Notes: generated from the letters alone by a model not told the origin. A stretch of DNA of 64,000 nt from Congeria kusceri (GCA_027627225.1 CM051024.1:79718704-79782703); one strand, 5' to 3'. Shown: positions 22,772-34,065, numbered from the stretch's first letter. Translations and numbers: made by a program.

Positions 22772-23015
22772 GGGCCCAGTTTTTCAACACTGTAACGGCA
22801 AATTTAGCTAACAGCCTGTTAACTTTAGATGTAAATAACATTTATATTAGATGCAACATGTTAATCAAACATTTTAAAACACTTTCAGCATAACAATTTG
22901 TATATAATAAAAACTCACATTTTAATATTGTTATGTTTAATTAACATAAGCATTTTAATCTAAATTTTAACGGCCGTTAGCTTAATTGGCCGTTAAAGTT
23001 TTGAGCAACTCACCC
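22772..23015. mobile_element. Short element with ~28-bp imperfect terminal inverted repeats
   Basis: The left end 'gggcccagtttttcaacact' continues to 'gtaacggc', and the right end reversed is 'gggtgagttgctcaaaactt' then 'taacggcc'. The 244-bp length, inverted termini and A+T-rich interior fit a miniature transposon. No target duplication is certain. Confidence 0.5.
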
Positions 23016-23288
23016 AAGATAGTTAGTTGATCGACACTATCTGGGATTAGAAAATGTTATGACAGTTTTCTAAATCGATACGTTAGCTAAAACGTTTTTG
23101 AAAACACAGTTTAATACCTATGATCGACGTGCCCCCACTAATTGGGGATTGACATGTGCAGCACCGTATGTAAAAATGTCTTCTTAAACAATCATTAAGA
23201 AATACTAATAGTCCAGATGCCAGAGTGGGTAACCTAACTTTGGAGTACGCACAAAATGTTTTGGTATCAAAATGTTCAGGAAGATGTC

Positions 23289-24123
23289 TGTCAAGTTCCC
23301 TGTGTGTTAATATTTCTTCCTGTAGCCAGTCTATTTTGATTTTTGTCTGGAATATTTCACTAAATGTTAACCCCTAAATTGCCTGGTGAACTTTGTATGG
23401 TCTGGGAACTATAATGGGTGTTGACAGTGCACCGCGGGCTTGTTGATAGTGGCGTTCAGGGCAGAGTGCTGTAGTTGCTTGGTAAAGCAGGACGTATATC
23501 GAAACCCCGAAGCGGGTCGTAGGTTATGTTAAATCCGAAAGTGGATTATTATAACTGCTTTACGGTTGTGTAGTCCGAAGGGGACATTTGGGAAGGAAGT
23601 TTGATGGTGTGGTTTGGATGGTGAGCGTCCATTGAAGGGGTCTGAGGTCGAAGGCTGTAAATCGAAGTTCATAAGTCTGAGGTCGAAGGTTGAAGATCGA
23701 AGTGCGAAAGTCAAAGGTCGTTACTCGTATGTCGTATGGGCAGGAGAACATATCGTTGAAACATACAAACGCAAGGAAAGTGACTAATATAAGAAATCTA
23801 AAGGCTGATAAAAAAACAATGTCACTTCAAGGGTGTATGCATATCTTCAAATCATATACCAAGAGATTCAATTGAGAGAATAAATAAAGTGTGAAACAGC
23901 AAAACCCCGGCTGGACTAACAGTGTGACATTTTATGAAATGTTATATCCATGTTTTATATTTAAAGCATGCATGTGGTTTAATTATATGCCATGCATGTA
24001 CTTTATGTAATCCTTGCTGATATATCTTAGATTTTTAGTAAACATCTTTAACATTTATATTTGTGTTATTACTACAACATTTTCAGAGACGGGGACTCGA
24101 ATCGAAATTGTCACTTCGTGACA
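23289..24123 (+). repeat. 5' LTR
   Basis: 835 bp, starting TGTCA and ending TGACA. It matches the 3' LTR closely along its length but lacks two insertions found there (357 bp and ~35 bp). It contains a purine-rich tract with repeated 'gaggtcgaagg' near 23640-23700. Both LTRs contain 'acaacattttcagagacgggg' near their ends. Confidence 0.92.
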
Positions 24124-24129
24124 ATTATA

Positions 24130-24147
24130 TGGCGATCCCGGCAGGAC
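24130..24147 (+). other. Primer-binding site of the LTR retrotransposon
   Basis: TGGCGATCCCGGCAGGAC begins 6 bp after the 5' LTR. It starts with TGG, complementary to a tRNA 3' CCA end, and is the presumed start of minus-strand synthesis. The matching tRNA was not identified. Confidence 0.7.
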
Positions 24148-24683
24148 CAAACACAAAATTTTGATTTGGTTGCCCTGTTCTGTTAATGTTGTGGTATACT
24201 TTAAAAGCAATGGATTTGTTATTATAACATGTTAAACCTTGCTGTTTGTTTATGTGTGCAGTATTGGGTTACCATGTGAATATTTTGTTGGGTTTAAATT
24301 GTAAAGTGAGAACAGCTGATTAACCGCACTATCAATTTAGATAATAAATCAAGCTCACGCTATAGTCTAGGCGTTTGATAATTGTCTGCTTTATCAGAGA
24401 GATTAATACTCTGTGACTGAACAATACACCGAAGAGCTAATAAGCGTGCCCTGTTAATGTTCATTATAGACTGGCGGACCGCAGTGGGCTGCGTTAAATT
24501 ATTGCTGATATCTTAGTTTACGAAATAAGTCGTCATAAGTCTGCTAAAATGCGACAAAGATAATTAGGTAAAATTATTTACTGTATTTTAGACCCATTCA
24601 TTGAGTAAGATATAAATAACTGAGTACCAAAACTTTAATATCGTAAGTTTTTGTATAGTCAGTATTTGATCGCGCACTGTGAG

Positions 24684-25540
24684 ATGGATATCGATCTAAA
24701 GTCGATCATCGAGGCAGGTAAGTTGCTATGACTTTGAGGTGATAAATTGTTAGAGTATGTTGAAAAAGAAAAGGCCTCCATAGTAGAGCGATATGAGAGA
24801 CAAAAGGAACGTGAAATGCGTAAGTATGAAATGGAACATGCAGTTGAAATGGAGAAAATTAAGAAGGCCGAACACCTGTCAAGTCCATCACATCAAGGTA
24901 ATAGTCATAAGATCACTGCGAAATTACCTAAATTACCAAATTTTGACGAAGGTAAGGATGATATTGATTCCTTTTTGCAACGCTTTGAGCGTTTTGCCAT
25001 AGCGGCAGGGTGGGAAGAGTCGTGGGCGACGACATTAAGCGCCCATTTGAAAGGAACTGCGTTGGCAGTATATAGTCGAATGACTACTGAATATGCCTTG
25101 GATTAAAAAAGGTAAAGGTAACATTGTTCAAGCGTTTTCAAATGACTGAAGAGGGCTTCCGACAGAAATTTAGAGATTCAAAACCTCTTCCTAGTGAAAC
25201 TACTTCCCAGTATGTGGTGAGACTGGAAAGCTACCTTGACAGGTGGGTTGAGTTATCGAAGACACCCCTTACCTATGAGGGCATTAGGGACCTGTTTGTC
25301 AGAGAACAATTATTAGAACAGGTAAGTTAACCCCTGGCGTTGTACCTTCGGGAGAGGAACCCGAAATCTGTGGAAGAGCTGGGAATGCTTGCAGACACGT
25401 ACAACGAAGCTCATCAAGCCAATGTAGTAAACCATTATAACCGCGGAAGCCGTGAGGAAGTAAAACAATGCTACATTTACAGATCTACAAAACATCTTGC
25501 ACGGGATTGCCCGTCTTCAAAGAAGGAAAAAGGTCGATGA
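24684..25540 (+). pseudogene. gag-like frame of the LTR retrotransposon, broken
   Basis: An ATG at 24684 opens a frame that meets TGA stops within 20 codons, then continues with a charged coiled-coil-like segment (24747-24880, rich in Glu and Lys). A retrotransposon gag core follows ('KLPKLPNFDEGKDDIDSFLQ', 'WATTLSAHLKGTALAVYSR'). The frame shifts by one base at a TT pair (25103-25104), proceeds through 25330 (TAA) and ends with a CCHC-type knuckle, C-Y-I-Y-R-S-T-K-H-L-A-R-D-C, in which the second Cys is Tyr. It should encode the capsid/nucleocapsid that packages element RNA. The following protease frame overlaps in the -1 frame. Confidence 0.8.
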
Positions 25541-26196
25541 TAATGAATGCGATAGCCACACAAAGTGTGCGAGGCAGGGGCGGTTATAACAGAGGTTGGC
25601 GAGGTGGACTTGGAAGCCAGAGAGGACAGTACAGCCAAAACACAAGTTCAGGTGAAGGAACGCAACCTGGAGGCCGGGGACAGAAAGGCACGAATTCAGT
25701 TGGCTCAGCGTGCCTAGGGAAACTAGATGTGTGTTGCCGTGAAGACGGTGAAGTGACGCTACAATGTGGTCATAGGCTGCCTGTTATGAGCGCGGCATGT
25801 GACCAGAATTCTACATATTCTAACGAGAAGAATATGCCTATTTGCGATGGTGTCGTTGGTGAACAGAAAGTAACCGTCTTGCGGGATACTGGATGCAGTA
25901 GCGTCGTAGTTAAAGCCAAGTATGTTCAACCACAGGATTATACTGGAGCAAAGAAAGTATGTGTCTTGATCGATGGAACGGTGCGACTTTTCCCAGTGGC
26001 AGTCATCCAGATTAGAACACCATATTATTCAGGGACAGTCGAAGCATTGGTAATGGAGAATCCAGTGTACGATCTGATATTGGGGAATATCGAAGGAATA
26101 AGAGAGAACAAAGAGCCGCTGGCATGGCAAAAGAGACTGTTAAAGTCCATGGAGATTCTACCTTCACTAAATATGACAAGAATGCTGAATTACTAG
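25468..26196 (+). pseudogene. Protease region of pol (aspartic, DTG)
   Basis: The frame runs in -1 relative to gag and overlaps its last 73 bases, so it may have been reached by -1 frameshifting or be a product of decay. The N-terminal part is Gly/Arg-rich ('RGRGGYNRGWRGGLGSQRG'). The protease core has 'VLRDTGCSSVVVK', the active-site Asp, and later 'VYDLILGNI', matching the conserved hydrophobic-Gly segment of retropepsins. The frame closes at 26196, and related text (with an 'AVQTRAQKKAE' linker) continues in another frame from about 26124 to 26435. The domain would release gag and pol products. Confidence 0.78.
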
Positions 26197-26422
26197 AGGA
26201 GAGAAATCAAATAGAAGAGTCAAACGCGGTTCAGACAAGAGCACAGAAAAAGGCAGAACGACAAAAGACAAAACCATTGAAGGTACCGTCCAGTATGCTT
26301 AATATCAACAGGGAACAGATTGAAGAAGAATTGCAAAAGGATGAAACTTTAGAAAAGGTACGATGTGAGGTGGACAGTGGCGCAGGAGAAGAGGCTATCG
26401 TAATGGAAGTGAGGCATGGTTC

Positions 26423-27664
26423 ATGGCGGAGATGAAGCTCATCTATCGCATATACAAGAAGGAGGACGACAGTACAATACAGCATCTAGTAGTACCAAAG
26501 CTGTATCGGAATCACGTTTTGCAGGTGGGTCACGATAACCTAATGGCTGGACATTTGGGAACTAAAAAGACAACGGACAGAATTCTGGCAGAATTTTACT
26601 GGCCTGGAATATGCTCAGACATCAAGCGATACTGTCAGTCGTGTAGTGTATGTCAACGAACATTTCCAAAAGGGAAAGTCGTACAACTACCAGTGGGGGA
26701 CATACCACTTATTGACACACCGTTTTCTCGGGTGGCAATCGATTTGGTAGGACCGTTACATCCACCGAGCGAGAGAGGTCATTGTTTTATACTTACTGTG
26801 GTGGATTACGCATCTAGGTATCCCGAAGCACTGCCTCTGAAAAAGATCGACACAGAAACTGTCGCAGAGGCCTTGTTAGAGATTTTCAGTAGGGTTGGAC
26901 TACCGAAGGAAATACTCACTGAACAGGGAAGCCAATTCACTTCAAATCTCATGAATGAGATACGCAGACTACTGTCAATTAGAAATTGACAACAACACCA
27001 TACCATCCCCAGTGCAACGGATTGGTCGAGAGATTCAATGGGACACTGACGACTATGTTGCGAAAGATGACGAAAGAAGAACCAAGGCAGTGGGACAGGT
27101 TTATCCCAGCACTTGTTTTTGCATATAGAGACACAGAGCAAGAGAGCCTCGGATTTTCACCGGTTGAACTAATCTATGGACGTTCTGTTCGGGGTCCACT
27201 GACAGTTCTAAAGGAAATATGGACTGACGAAGAATCAGGGTCGAATACCAAGACTACATTCGAATATGTGTTGGAGCAGAAGGAACGATTGGAAAAGACT
27301 ATGAAGGTGGCGCAAGAGAATTTTACCAAGGCAAGCAAACGGTACAGAGTGTATGACAATAGAGGAAAGAAGATGCGAACATTTGACGTTGGAGACTTAT
27401 CATTGGTTTTATTACCGACAGACAGCAACAAACTACTAATGCAGTAGAAAGGGCCATACAGAGTAGAAGAAAAATCCAATGAGAGTGACTGTGTGATCAA
27501 TGTTGATGGCAATAAGAAAAAGTTCCATGCAAAGATGCTAAAAAAGTATACAGAACGGCAAGATGAAGGAAATATAGAGAAACTGGTGTCTGAAAAGGCA
27601 TGTTTGTCCATTGCTGAAGATGACCAGGAAGAGACGTTTGTTGGTGGCAGGGTCTATGAATGTT
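26423..27664 (+). pseudogene. Integrase region of pol, positioned before reverse transcriptase
   Basis: The zinc-binding domain is visible as two His ('VGHDNLMAGHLGT') and 'CQSCSVC'. The catalytic core follows with 'VAIDLVGPL' (first Asp) and 'VVDYASRYPEA'. At 'ILTEQGSQF' a Glu replaces the expected second catalytic Asp. A frameshift at an AAA run (26983-26985) leads to 'HPQCNGLVERFNGTL', carrying the catalytic Glu. A GPY/F-like segment ('KGPYRVEEK') follows an in-frame TAG at 27445-27447. No chromodomain was seen. It would insert element cDNA into the genome; the altered Asp alone should abolish activity. Its location between protease and reverse transcriptase is the unusual point. Confidence 0.9.
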
Positions 27665-29097
27665 GAGTTACCAAGACTGACCAGTTCGGAAACAATAGAA
27701 GATGTTGACATAAACCCAGACCTAACTGAAGACCAAAAAGGGAAATTAAGGTCATTGATCAAAAGGTGTGGTGATGTCATAACTGATATCCCAGGAAAGA
27801 CAGATGCTGGAACACATAAAATCAAACTGACAACTGATGGGCCGATCAGATCGAAAGCATATCCAGTGCCGCAAGCAGTTAAGACGGAGATAAAGAAAGA
27901 AATAGGCAAAATGCTGGCAGCAGACATCATTACACCGTCTGATTCAGCCTACGCATCTGGAGTAGTGATGGTGAAAAAGCCTGATGGGAGCAACAGATTT
28001 TGTTGTGACTATCGGAAGATTAATAAAATCACTGTATTTGATGCAGAACCGATTGGAAATCAGGATGAAATTTTCAATAAGCTAGGAAAAGTAAAGTACT
28101 TCACGAAAATGGATCTAGCTAAAGGGTATTGGCAAATGGAAATGGATGAACAATCTTGAAAGTATACCGCATTTACAACAGACTTTGGATTGTTCGAATT
28201 TCGCCGGATGCCATTTGGTTTGGTTAACTCAGGGGCATCGTTTACTAGGATGATGAGAAAAGTGTTACAAGACCTTGATGCAGTGGAAGCTATGTTGACG
28301 ATATCATTGAGTACACAGAAGACTTTGAAAAACATTTGATACAGCTGAAGGAACTGCTAGAACGTTTGAGAAAGGCCAAGTTGACAGTGAAACCCTCAAA
28401 GTGTAAGCTTGGCTACTCGACAATTGACTTCTTAGGACACACAGTAGACGACGGAAAACTCGAGCCCGACAGAGGTAAGCTTAAATCCATCGTGCAGTGT
28501 GCTAGACCGGCAACAAAGAAACAGGTAAGATCATTCTTAGGTTTAGTTGGGTATTACCGGAAATTCATTCCAAACTTCAGTGTCGTGGCAGCCCCATTGA
28601 CTGATGCCACGAGACAAGTTAAGCCAAATACGATTGAATGGAGTGCAGCTTTGGAAAATTCGTACAAAAGTCTTGCAAAAGCGTTGTCGAAGTCACCGAT
28701 ACTGCGTTTACCAGATCCAGACCAGGAGTACATACTGAGGACAGACGCATCAGATGTAGGAGTAGGAGCGGTTTTCATGCAAGTGCATGACACATTCCCG
28801 GTCATGTATGCTAGCAGGAAGCTCAAGCCCAATGAGGTAAACTATTCCACGATAGAAAAGGAGTGTTTAGCTTTGGTGTGGGGAATCCAGAAGTTCGAGG
28901 TATACTTGTATGGTAGGGAGTTTGTACTGGAAACAGACCATCATCCATCGGCGTTCTTAAGTAAAGCACAATTGTCAAATGCACGCTTGATGCGTTGGGC
29001 ATTAGCTCTACAACCATATCATTACAGGGTGAAATACATTAAGGGGTCGGAAAAGGTTGGGGCAGACTTTCTCAGTCGTCACCCACCAGATAATTAG
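27611..29097 (+). pseudogene. Reverse transcriptase and RNase H region of pol
   Basis: The reverse transcriptase begins with 'GDVITDIPGKTDAGTH' and has 'GVVMVKKPDGSNRFCCDYRK', 'FTKMDLAKGYWQMEM', a TGA at 28157-28159, then 'FEFRRMPFGLVNSGASFTR'. A one-base shift at an AA pair (28287-28288) precedes the intact catalytic YVDD (28291-28302). The thumb region ('KLGYSTIDFLGHTVDD', 'RSFLGLVGYYRKFIP') leads into RNase H ('ILRTDASDVGVGAVFMQ', 'NYSTIEKECLALVWGIQKF', 'ETDHHPSAF'). The frame ends at 29097, 38 bp before the 3' LTR, so nothing follows RNase H. Domain wording is Ty3/gypsy-like. The region would copy element RNA into DNA and remove the RNA strand. Confidence 0.92.
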
Positions 29098-29120
29098 AAT
29101 GAAACATGGTAGTTTCATCT

Positions 29121-29135
29121 TGAACAGGGGGGTAA
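29121..29135 (+). other. Polypurine tract
   Basis: GAACAGGGGGGTAA lies directly before the 3' LTR and is the expected plus-strand primer site. Confidence 0.7.
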
Positions 29136-30365
29136 TGTCAAGTTCCCTGTGTGTTAATATTTCTTCCTGTAGCCAGTCTAACTATTTTGATTTTTGTCTG
29201 GAATATTTCACTAAATGTGAACCCCTAAATTGCCTGGTGAACTTTGTATGGTCTGGGAACTATAATGGGTGTTGACAGTGCACCGCGGGCTTGTTGATAG
29301 TGGCGTTCAGGGCAGAGTGCTGTTGTTGCTTGGTAAAGCAGGACGTATATCGAAAACCCGAAGTGGGTCGTAGGTTATGTTAAATCCGAAGTGGATTGTT
29401 ATAATTGCTTTACGGTTGCATCAAATCAATTTTGAACGCTGTTGAGGGATCACAATAAGATATTCTTTTCATCCCCACTATTTATATCTCTGTACTTTAT
29501 ATCAATTGATTTAAACTAGAATTATTTGCATATATATGTTATGTAATGGTAATTCACTCTTATGCGTCATCCTCACTATTTGTATTTCCTATACTTTATG
29601 TCAATTGATTTAAACTATTATTATTTGCATGTATATGTTATGTGATGGTTATTAACCATTATACGTCAGTAACCTGTTATCACGTGATCTTTATTGTGCA
29701 TGTTTAGTTTTTTTCCATAACGAAGACGATGTACTACGTGCAAGTCTTAATAAATAAACTCTCTCTCTCTCTCTGTGTAGTCCCAAGGGGACATTTGTGA
29801 AGGAAGTTTGATGGTGTGGTGTAAATGTGTAGGATTAAAACGGAAAAGAGTATTGGGATGGTGTGCGTCCATTGAAGGGGTCTGAGGTCGAAGGCTGTAG
29901 ATCGAAGTTCATAAGTCTGAGGTCGAAGGTTGAAGATCGAAGTTCGAAAGTCAAAGGTCGTTACTCGTATGTCGTATGGGCAGGAGAACATATCGTTGGA
30001 ACATACAAACGCAAGGAAATTGGCTAATATAGGAAATCTAAAGGCTGATAAAAAAAAACAATGTGACTTCAAGGGTGTATACATATCTTCAAATCATATA
30101 CCAAGAGATTCAATTGAGAGAATAAATAAAGTGTGAAATAGCAAAACCCCGGCCGGACTAACAGTGTGACATTTTATGAAATGTTATATCCATGTTTTAT
30201 ATTTAAAGCATGCATGTGGTTTAATTATATGCCATGCATGTACTTTGTGTAATCCTTGCTGATATATCTTAGATTTTTAGTAAACATCTTTAACATTTAT
30301 ATATGTGTTAATACTACAACATTTTCAGAGACGGGGACTCGAATCTAAATTGTCACTTCGTGACA
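29136..30365 (+). repeat. 3' LTR with internal insertions
   Basis: 1,230 bp against 835 bp for the 5' LTR. The extra length comes mainly from a 357-bp segment at 29419-29775 placed between 'acggttg' and 'tgtagtcc', which are adjacent in the 5' LTR. A second difference of about 35 bp lies near 29820-29855. The remainder is closely similar to the 5' LTR, suggesting moderate age. Confidence 0.9.
29419..29775. mobile_element. Insertion in 3' LTR ending in a CT microsatellite
   Basis: This segment is missing from the 5' LTR. It contains two diverged ~100-bp copies of a unit with 'ctttatatcaattgatttaaact' and 'tatatgttatgt.atggt', then 'aataaataaa' and a (CT)n run. A tailed 3' end of this type suggests a retroposed SINE or LINE tail. 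A clear target duplication was not found. Confidence 0.6.
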
Positions 30366-30370
30366 ATGTC

Positions 30371-31078
30371 CTCTCTCAGAATCTGCTGTATGTCACTTTG
30401 TCATCCTTGGGCATTTTGAAATAATGCAAGATGGCCTCAAAGATATCAATATCATTGTGTGTTATATTATTTATTTAATACAAATAGAATAAAAACATTC
30501 TTAGTTTAGCTTATTTCTATCATATAATATCATGTATAGAGCAGTAGGAAGCCAATATTTCGTTGGCATAGTCCCTTTTTAGTCTCTGGCTGTTTCATGT
30601 ATACAACTGTGTACGTCTGTTGTCATCAAATATTTAAACAAGTCAATATTGTGTTTAGTAGTTTACACTTTTAACAACCGAAATCATCACGTTTCATAAA
30701 GACAATTGAACTAAAAGGTCCACATGATTTATATTAAGTTTTCACTTTGGAGTTTTGTTAATACCGACTCTGAACTACAATATAGTTTGAAATAGTTGAA
30801 ATTAATAAAGCGAAGAACTAAATTATTATTTGGATAATTTACTTGCATGTCGCAATGTACATCTATTAGAGATTCTTAAGAGGCACGGGAACTGGAAAGA
30901 TGTCATACAGATAAGAGCTTATCGATAATAAACCATCGTTTCGCTCGGAGCATTTCCGATTAGTTCCAGTAAGCAGCCATCCCGGACAGGTTCATTGATT
31001 GTCATCAACCGACCTAACAGGGGTAAGGGGAAAAGTGATATTGCTCAGTATGGCGGCATTATTGGTATACACATTTTG
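30371..31078. other. Non-coding DNA, nothing recognised
   Basis: No supported reading frame, RNA or repeat boundary between the LTR retrotransposon and the repeat cluster that follows. Confidence 0.4.
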
Positions 31079-31172
31079 ATTCGCTGTTAAGAACTTAGCA
31101 ATAATTCGTGATTGGCTGTTAAGAACTTAGAAGGAATTCGTGATTGACTGTTAAACGCATAGGAAGAATTCG
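31079..31172. repeat. 32-bp minisatellite, three copies
   Basis: Units start at 31079, 31111 and 31143 with the pattern ATT-GCTGTTAAGAACTTAG then AAGAATTCGTG. The third copy is more diverged and slightly short. Confidence 0.75.
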
Positions 31173-31275
31173 ATTTTTGTAAAGAACTATAGGGAAATAT
31201 CAGATTAACTGAAAAAGTTGCAGGAGATAATTATATCTAGAAATCATTAAAAATTATTATAAATAATGTAGAACA

Positions 31276-31361
31276 ATACTACTACTACTAATAATAATAC
31301 TAATAATAATACTAATAATACAAATACTTCTACTACTACTAATAATAATAATAATTGTTAT

Positions 31362-31400
<39 letters not shown>

Positions 31401-31432
31401 CATAATAGTAACAATAATAATAATAAAAGTAA
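31276..31432. repeat. ACT/AAT trinucleotide microsatellite 1
   Basis: Interrupted runs of ACT and AAT triplets. No coding role is suggested. Confidence 0.85.
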
Positions 31433-31540
31433 ATGGAAAATAATAAGATGAAATGCTATCGGTTTTTTCTTTTTAGTAGTAGTTTTATTGTTAATGAATA
31501 GAATGTTAACAAAATAAACTACACAAAATTATATAGTTAT

Positions 31541-31614
31541 ACTACTTCTACTACTAATAGTACTAATTATAATAACAATACTATTTATACTACTACTACT
31601 ACTACTATTACTAT

Positions 31615-31664
<50 letters not shown>

Positions 31665-31775
31665 GTACTACTACTAGTACTACTACTACTACTACTACTA
31701 CTACTATTACTACTACTTCTACTACTACTACTACTACTACTACAACTACCACACCTACTACTCCTAACAATATCT

Positions 31776-31806
<31 letters not shown>

Positions 31807-31815
31807 CTACTACTA
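31541..31815. repeat. ACT trinucleotide microsatellite 2
   Basis: Long ACT runs with occasional ATT, AGT and TTCT interruptions, passing into AAT triplets at the right end. The poly-Ser and poly-Val frames on - (31529-31909) are translations of this array. Confidence 0.9.
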
Positions 31816-31955
31816 ATAATAATAACATTGGGGCTTGCAGGAATATTCCGAAATTCATAGGAAGAATCAAAATTGCAGGAACAATTCGAAAATCATAGAA
31901 AGAAGTCAAACATGGTAGAAAGAATCCAATTTACGAGGCCAAAAGCGTTAATATT

Positions 31956-32092
31956 CACAAATTCTTCCTAAATGAGAAATAATTTTTCCTAAAGAACAAT
32001 TATGTATTCCTAAAGAAGATATAATTCTTCATTGGGAAGAAATAATTATTTCTTAGGAAGAAATAATTGTTCCCACGGAAGGATTTGTGACT
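31956..32092. repeat. Imperfect inverted repeat with 'ttcct/aggaa' motifs
   Basis: 'cacaaattcttcc' at the left pairs with 'ggaaggatttgtg' at the right. Between them, repeated 'aaataatt' and 'cctaaaga' motifs also pair in part. It sits between two microsatellites and may be a decayed fold-back. Confidence 0.4.
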
Positions 32093-32349
32093 TTAGAACC
32101 TCATGGTACGCTATAGATAAATGCTATGTTAATGAAGTTAATATTTTGTTTGGATTTATTGCTGATGTTTACGAAAGCCGGTGATTGCACTGCCGATGAG
32201 TTCATAACTACTATTCTTCTATGCTAGTTTTTTTTCTACCAAAATAGTGCAATAGTGGCAATATCAAAATGTATTTCACCAATAAAGTTTAATATTCCAC
32301 TGAAAAGCATAAATAAAATTCTATTACCACGAATTGCATTAAATACGAT

Positions 32350-32385
32350 CTTACTACTATTACTACAAAGACTACAACGACTACA

Positions 32386-32449
<64 letters not shown>

Positions 32450-32460
32450 TTACTACAACA

Positions 32461-32534
<74 letters not shown>

Positions 32535-32565
32535 GACTATTACTACTACTACTACTTCTATAACA
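32350..32565. repeat. CTA trinucleotide microsatellite 3
   Basis: Nearly pure CTA/ACT triplets over ~200 bp with few interruptions. Poly-Leu (+) and poly-Val (-) frames here are not genes. Confidence 0.92.
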
Positions 32566-32678
32566 ACCTGCTCTTCTAGGGATATCAGAAATGCACCTGA
32601 TTTGTCTATTAGAGTTCCCTCTTTTTCATTAGCCGCAACGATGCTATATACTGTATAGTGATTGGTTTCGACCCAAAA

Positions 32679-33251
32679 CAGAGCTGCAACGAATCGATCA
32701 ATCGATTGCGAATGTCTTGCTTCGACTGACGATACTAAACCAGCCAATTTCGATTCGATTCTCATTTCATATATTTATAGATGATTTGTCATGAAACTAT
32801 TTATTATAATTATGGTTTTGCGTAGATGATCATGTAAATTGATCATGACACCATGGTTGCTGGACTAGTTATCTTAAACCTTATCACTATTTTCCACGGT
32901 TCTTATTTATATAAATATATTTGGCACATGTGTTCACATTATCCGATACAATGACATTATTAATAATATATCATGACACCATGGTTGCTGAACTAGTTAT
33001 TTTAAACCTTATCACCATTTCCACTGTTCTTATTCATATAGATATGTTTGGCACATATGTTCACGTTATCCGATAAAATGACATTATTTATAATAAATAA
33101 AAATCTTTCCTATATTGCAAGTCATGAATTATCAATTATCAAAAAAAGCCTGTATAAAGAAATAAAATAATCGAATCGAAATATTCAACTAAAAGATCTT
33201 TGAAATCGCAATCGAATCGGATGGAGCCTTGGCTGAATCGTTGCAGCTCTA
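32679..33251. mobile_element. hAT-type non-autonomous element, second family
   Basis: The termini are CAGAGCTGCAACGAATCGAT and, reversed, TAGAGCTGCAACGATTCAGC, a hAT-like signature. Flanking octamers acccaaaa (32671-32678) and accccaag (33252-33259) match at 6 of 8. Sub-terminal 'aatcgaat/attcgatt' motifs are on both sides. The interior includes a 128-bp tandem duplication (32843-32970 and 32971-about 33098) starting TCATGACACCATGGTTGCTG. No transposase is present. Confidence 0.7.
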
Positions 33252-33399
33252 ACCCCAAGCTCGCATTATTCAATATATAGCCGTACAGTCGACTGCACAT
33301 CCAATAACTCCGAATGCGCGGTATCCGGTGAATCTACTGATGTCAATACGAGCATCAAATACATCTTGTATGCAGACAAAAGGTGTTGACAGTGATGGC

Positions 33400-34065
33400 T
33401 GTTCTTATTTCTGTTACAAATTGTAAAAAAATTTATGCAAACGTCCCACTGTTCTGCTGCGAATTGTATTATAAGAATATTATAAACTCGCCCGTTTTTC
33501 TGCTGGGATTCTTTTTGTAACAATTAAACATGTACACACCTTTCCCTTTTCTGATGCGATTTGTGTTGGAAAAATATTACAAACTCGACCGTTTTCCTGC
33601 TGGGAATTAATATTGTAAGAATTAAACAAGTATAAACTTCTCCCTTTTCTGCTGCGAAGTGTATTCTAAGAATCTCACAAACTCCCCTTTGTCCTGTTGG
33701 GAATTATATTGTAAGAATTCAACAAATACTAACGTCCCTCTTTTCGACTGCGAATTGTATTATAAAAAGCTCACAAACTCTCCCTTTTTTCCTGCTGGTA
33801 ATTGTATTTTAAAAATTTAACAAATACAAAAATTTCCAGTTTCTGCTGAGCATTGTATTCGAAGAAACTTGCAACACCCCCTTTTCTTCCGAAAAAATAA
33901 CCCAAATCTCATTGTAATAATCTTACAATACTTACTATTTTGCGGGCAATTGTAAGAATCATACAAACATACACCTTCTTTGCTGAGACAAACGTCATCC
34001 ATTCCTCGACAATTATATCATACAACTGTTTTCTAATTATAAATGTTTAACACTCTTACAAACGT
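33400..34065. repeat. Diverged tandem repeat of ~58/117 bp
   Basis: Units carry 'ctgctg.gaattgtatt.taagaa', then '.caaact', then a pyrimidine run 'ctcccttttt'. Alternate units differ ('ctgcgaa' versus 'ctgggaa'), so the true period is a dimer of about 117 bp. Roughly five dimers are present, the last ones weak. Confidence 0.7.

Larger units (their letters stand above)
23289..30365 (+). mobile_element. Ty3/gypsy-related LTR retrotransposon, integrase-first (Gmr1-like) order
   Basis: Both LTRs start TGTCAAGTTCCC and end ...CGTGACA. The element is flanked by the 5-bp duplication ATGTC (23284-23288 and 30366-30370), so it is a complete insertion of 7.1 kb. In order: 5' LTR, primer-binding site, gag-like frame with a degenerate zinc knuckle, protease (DTG), integrase (H2C2 finger plus core), reverse transcriptase (YVDD), RNase H, polypurine tract, 3' LTR. 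The reverse transcriptase, RNase H and integrase wording is Ty3/gypsy-like, but integrase lies before reverse transcriptase as in Ty1/copia. That combination defines the Gmr1 group. Several frameshifts and stops inactivate it. Confidence 0.92.

Noticed and set aside
31529..31909. Ser-rich 126-codon - frame
   Set aside because: Translation of the ACT microsatellite, with no start context or homology features.
32255..32765. Poly-Leu (+) and poly-Val (-) frames
   Set aside because: Both are translations of a CTA microsatellite. The flanks have no coding features.
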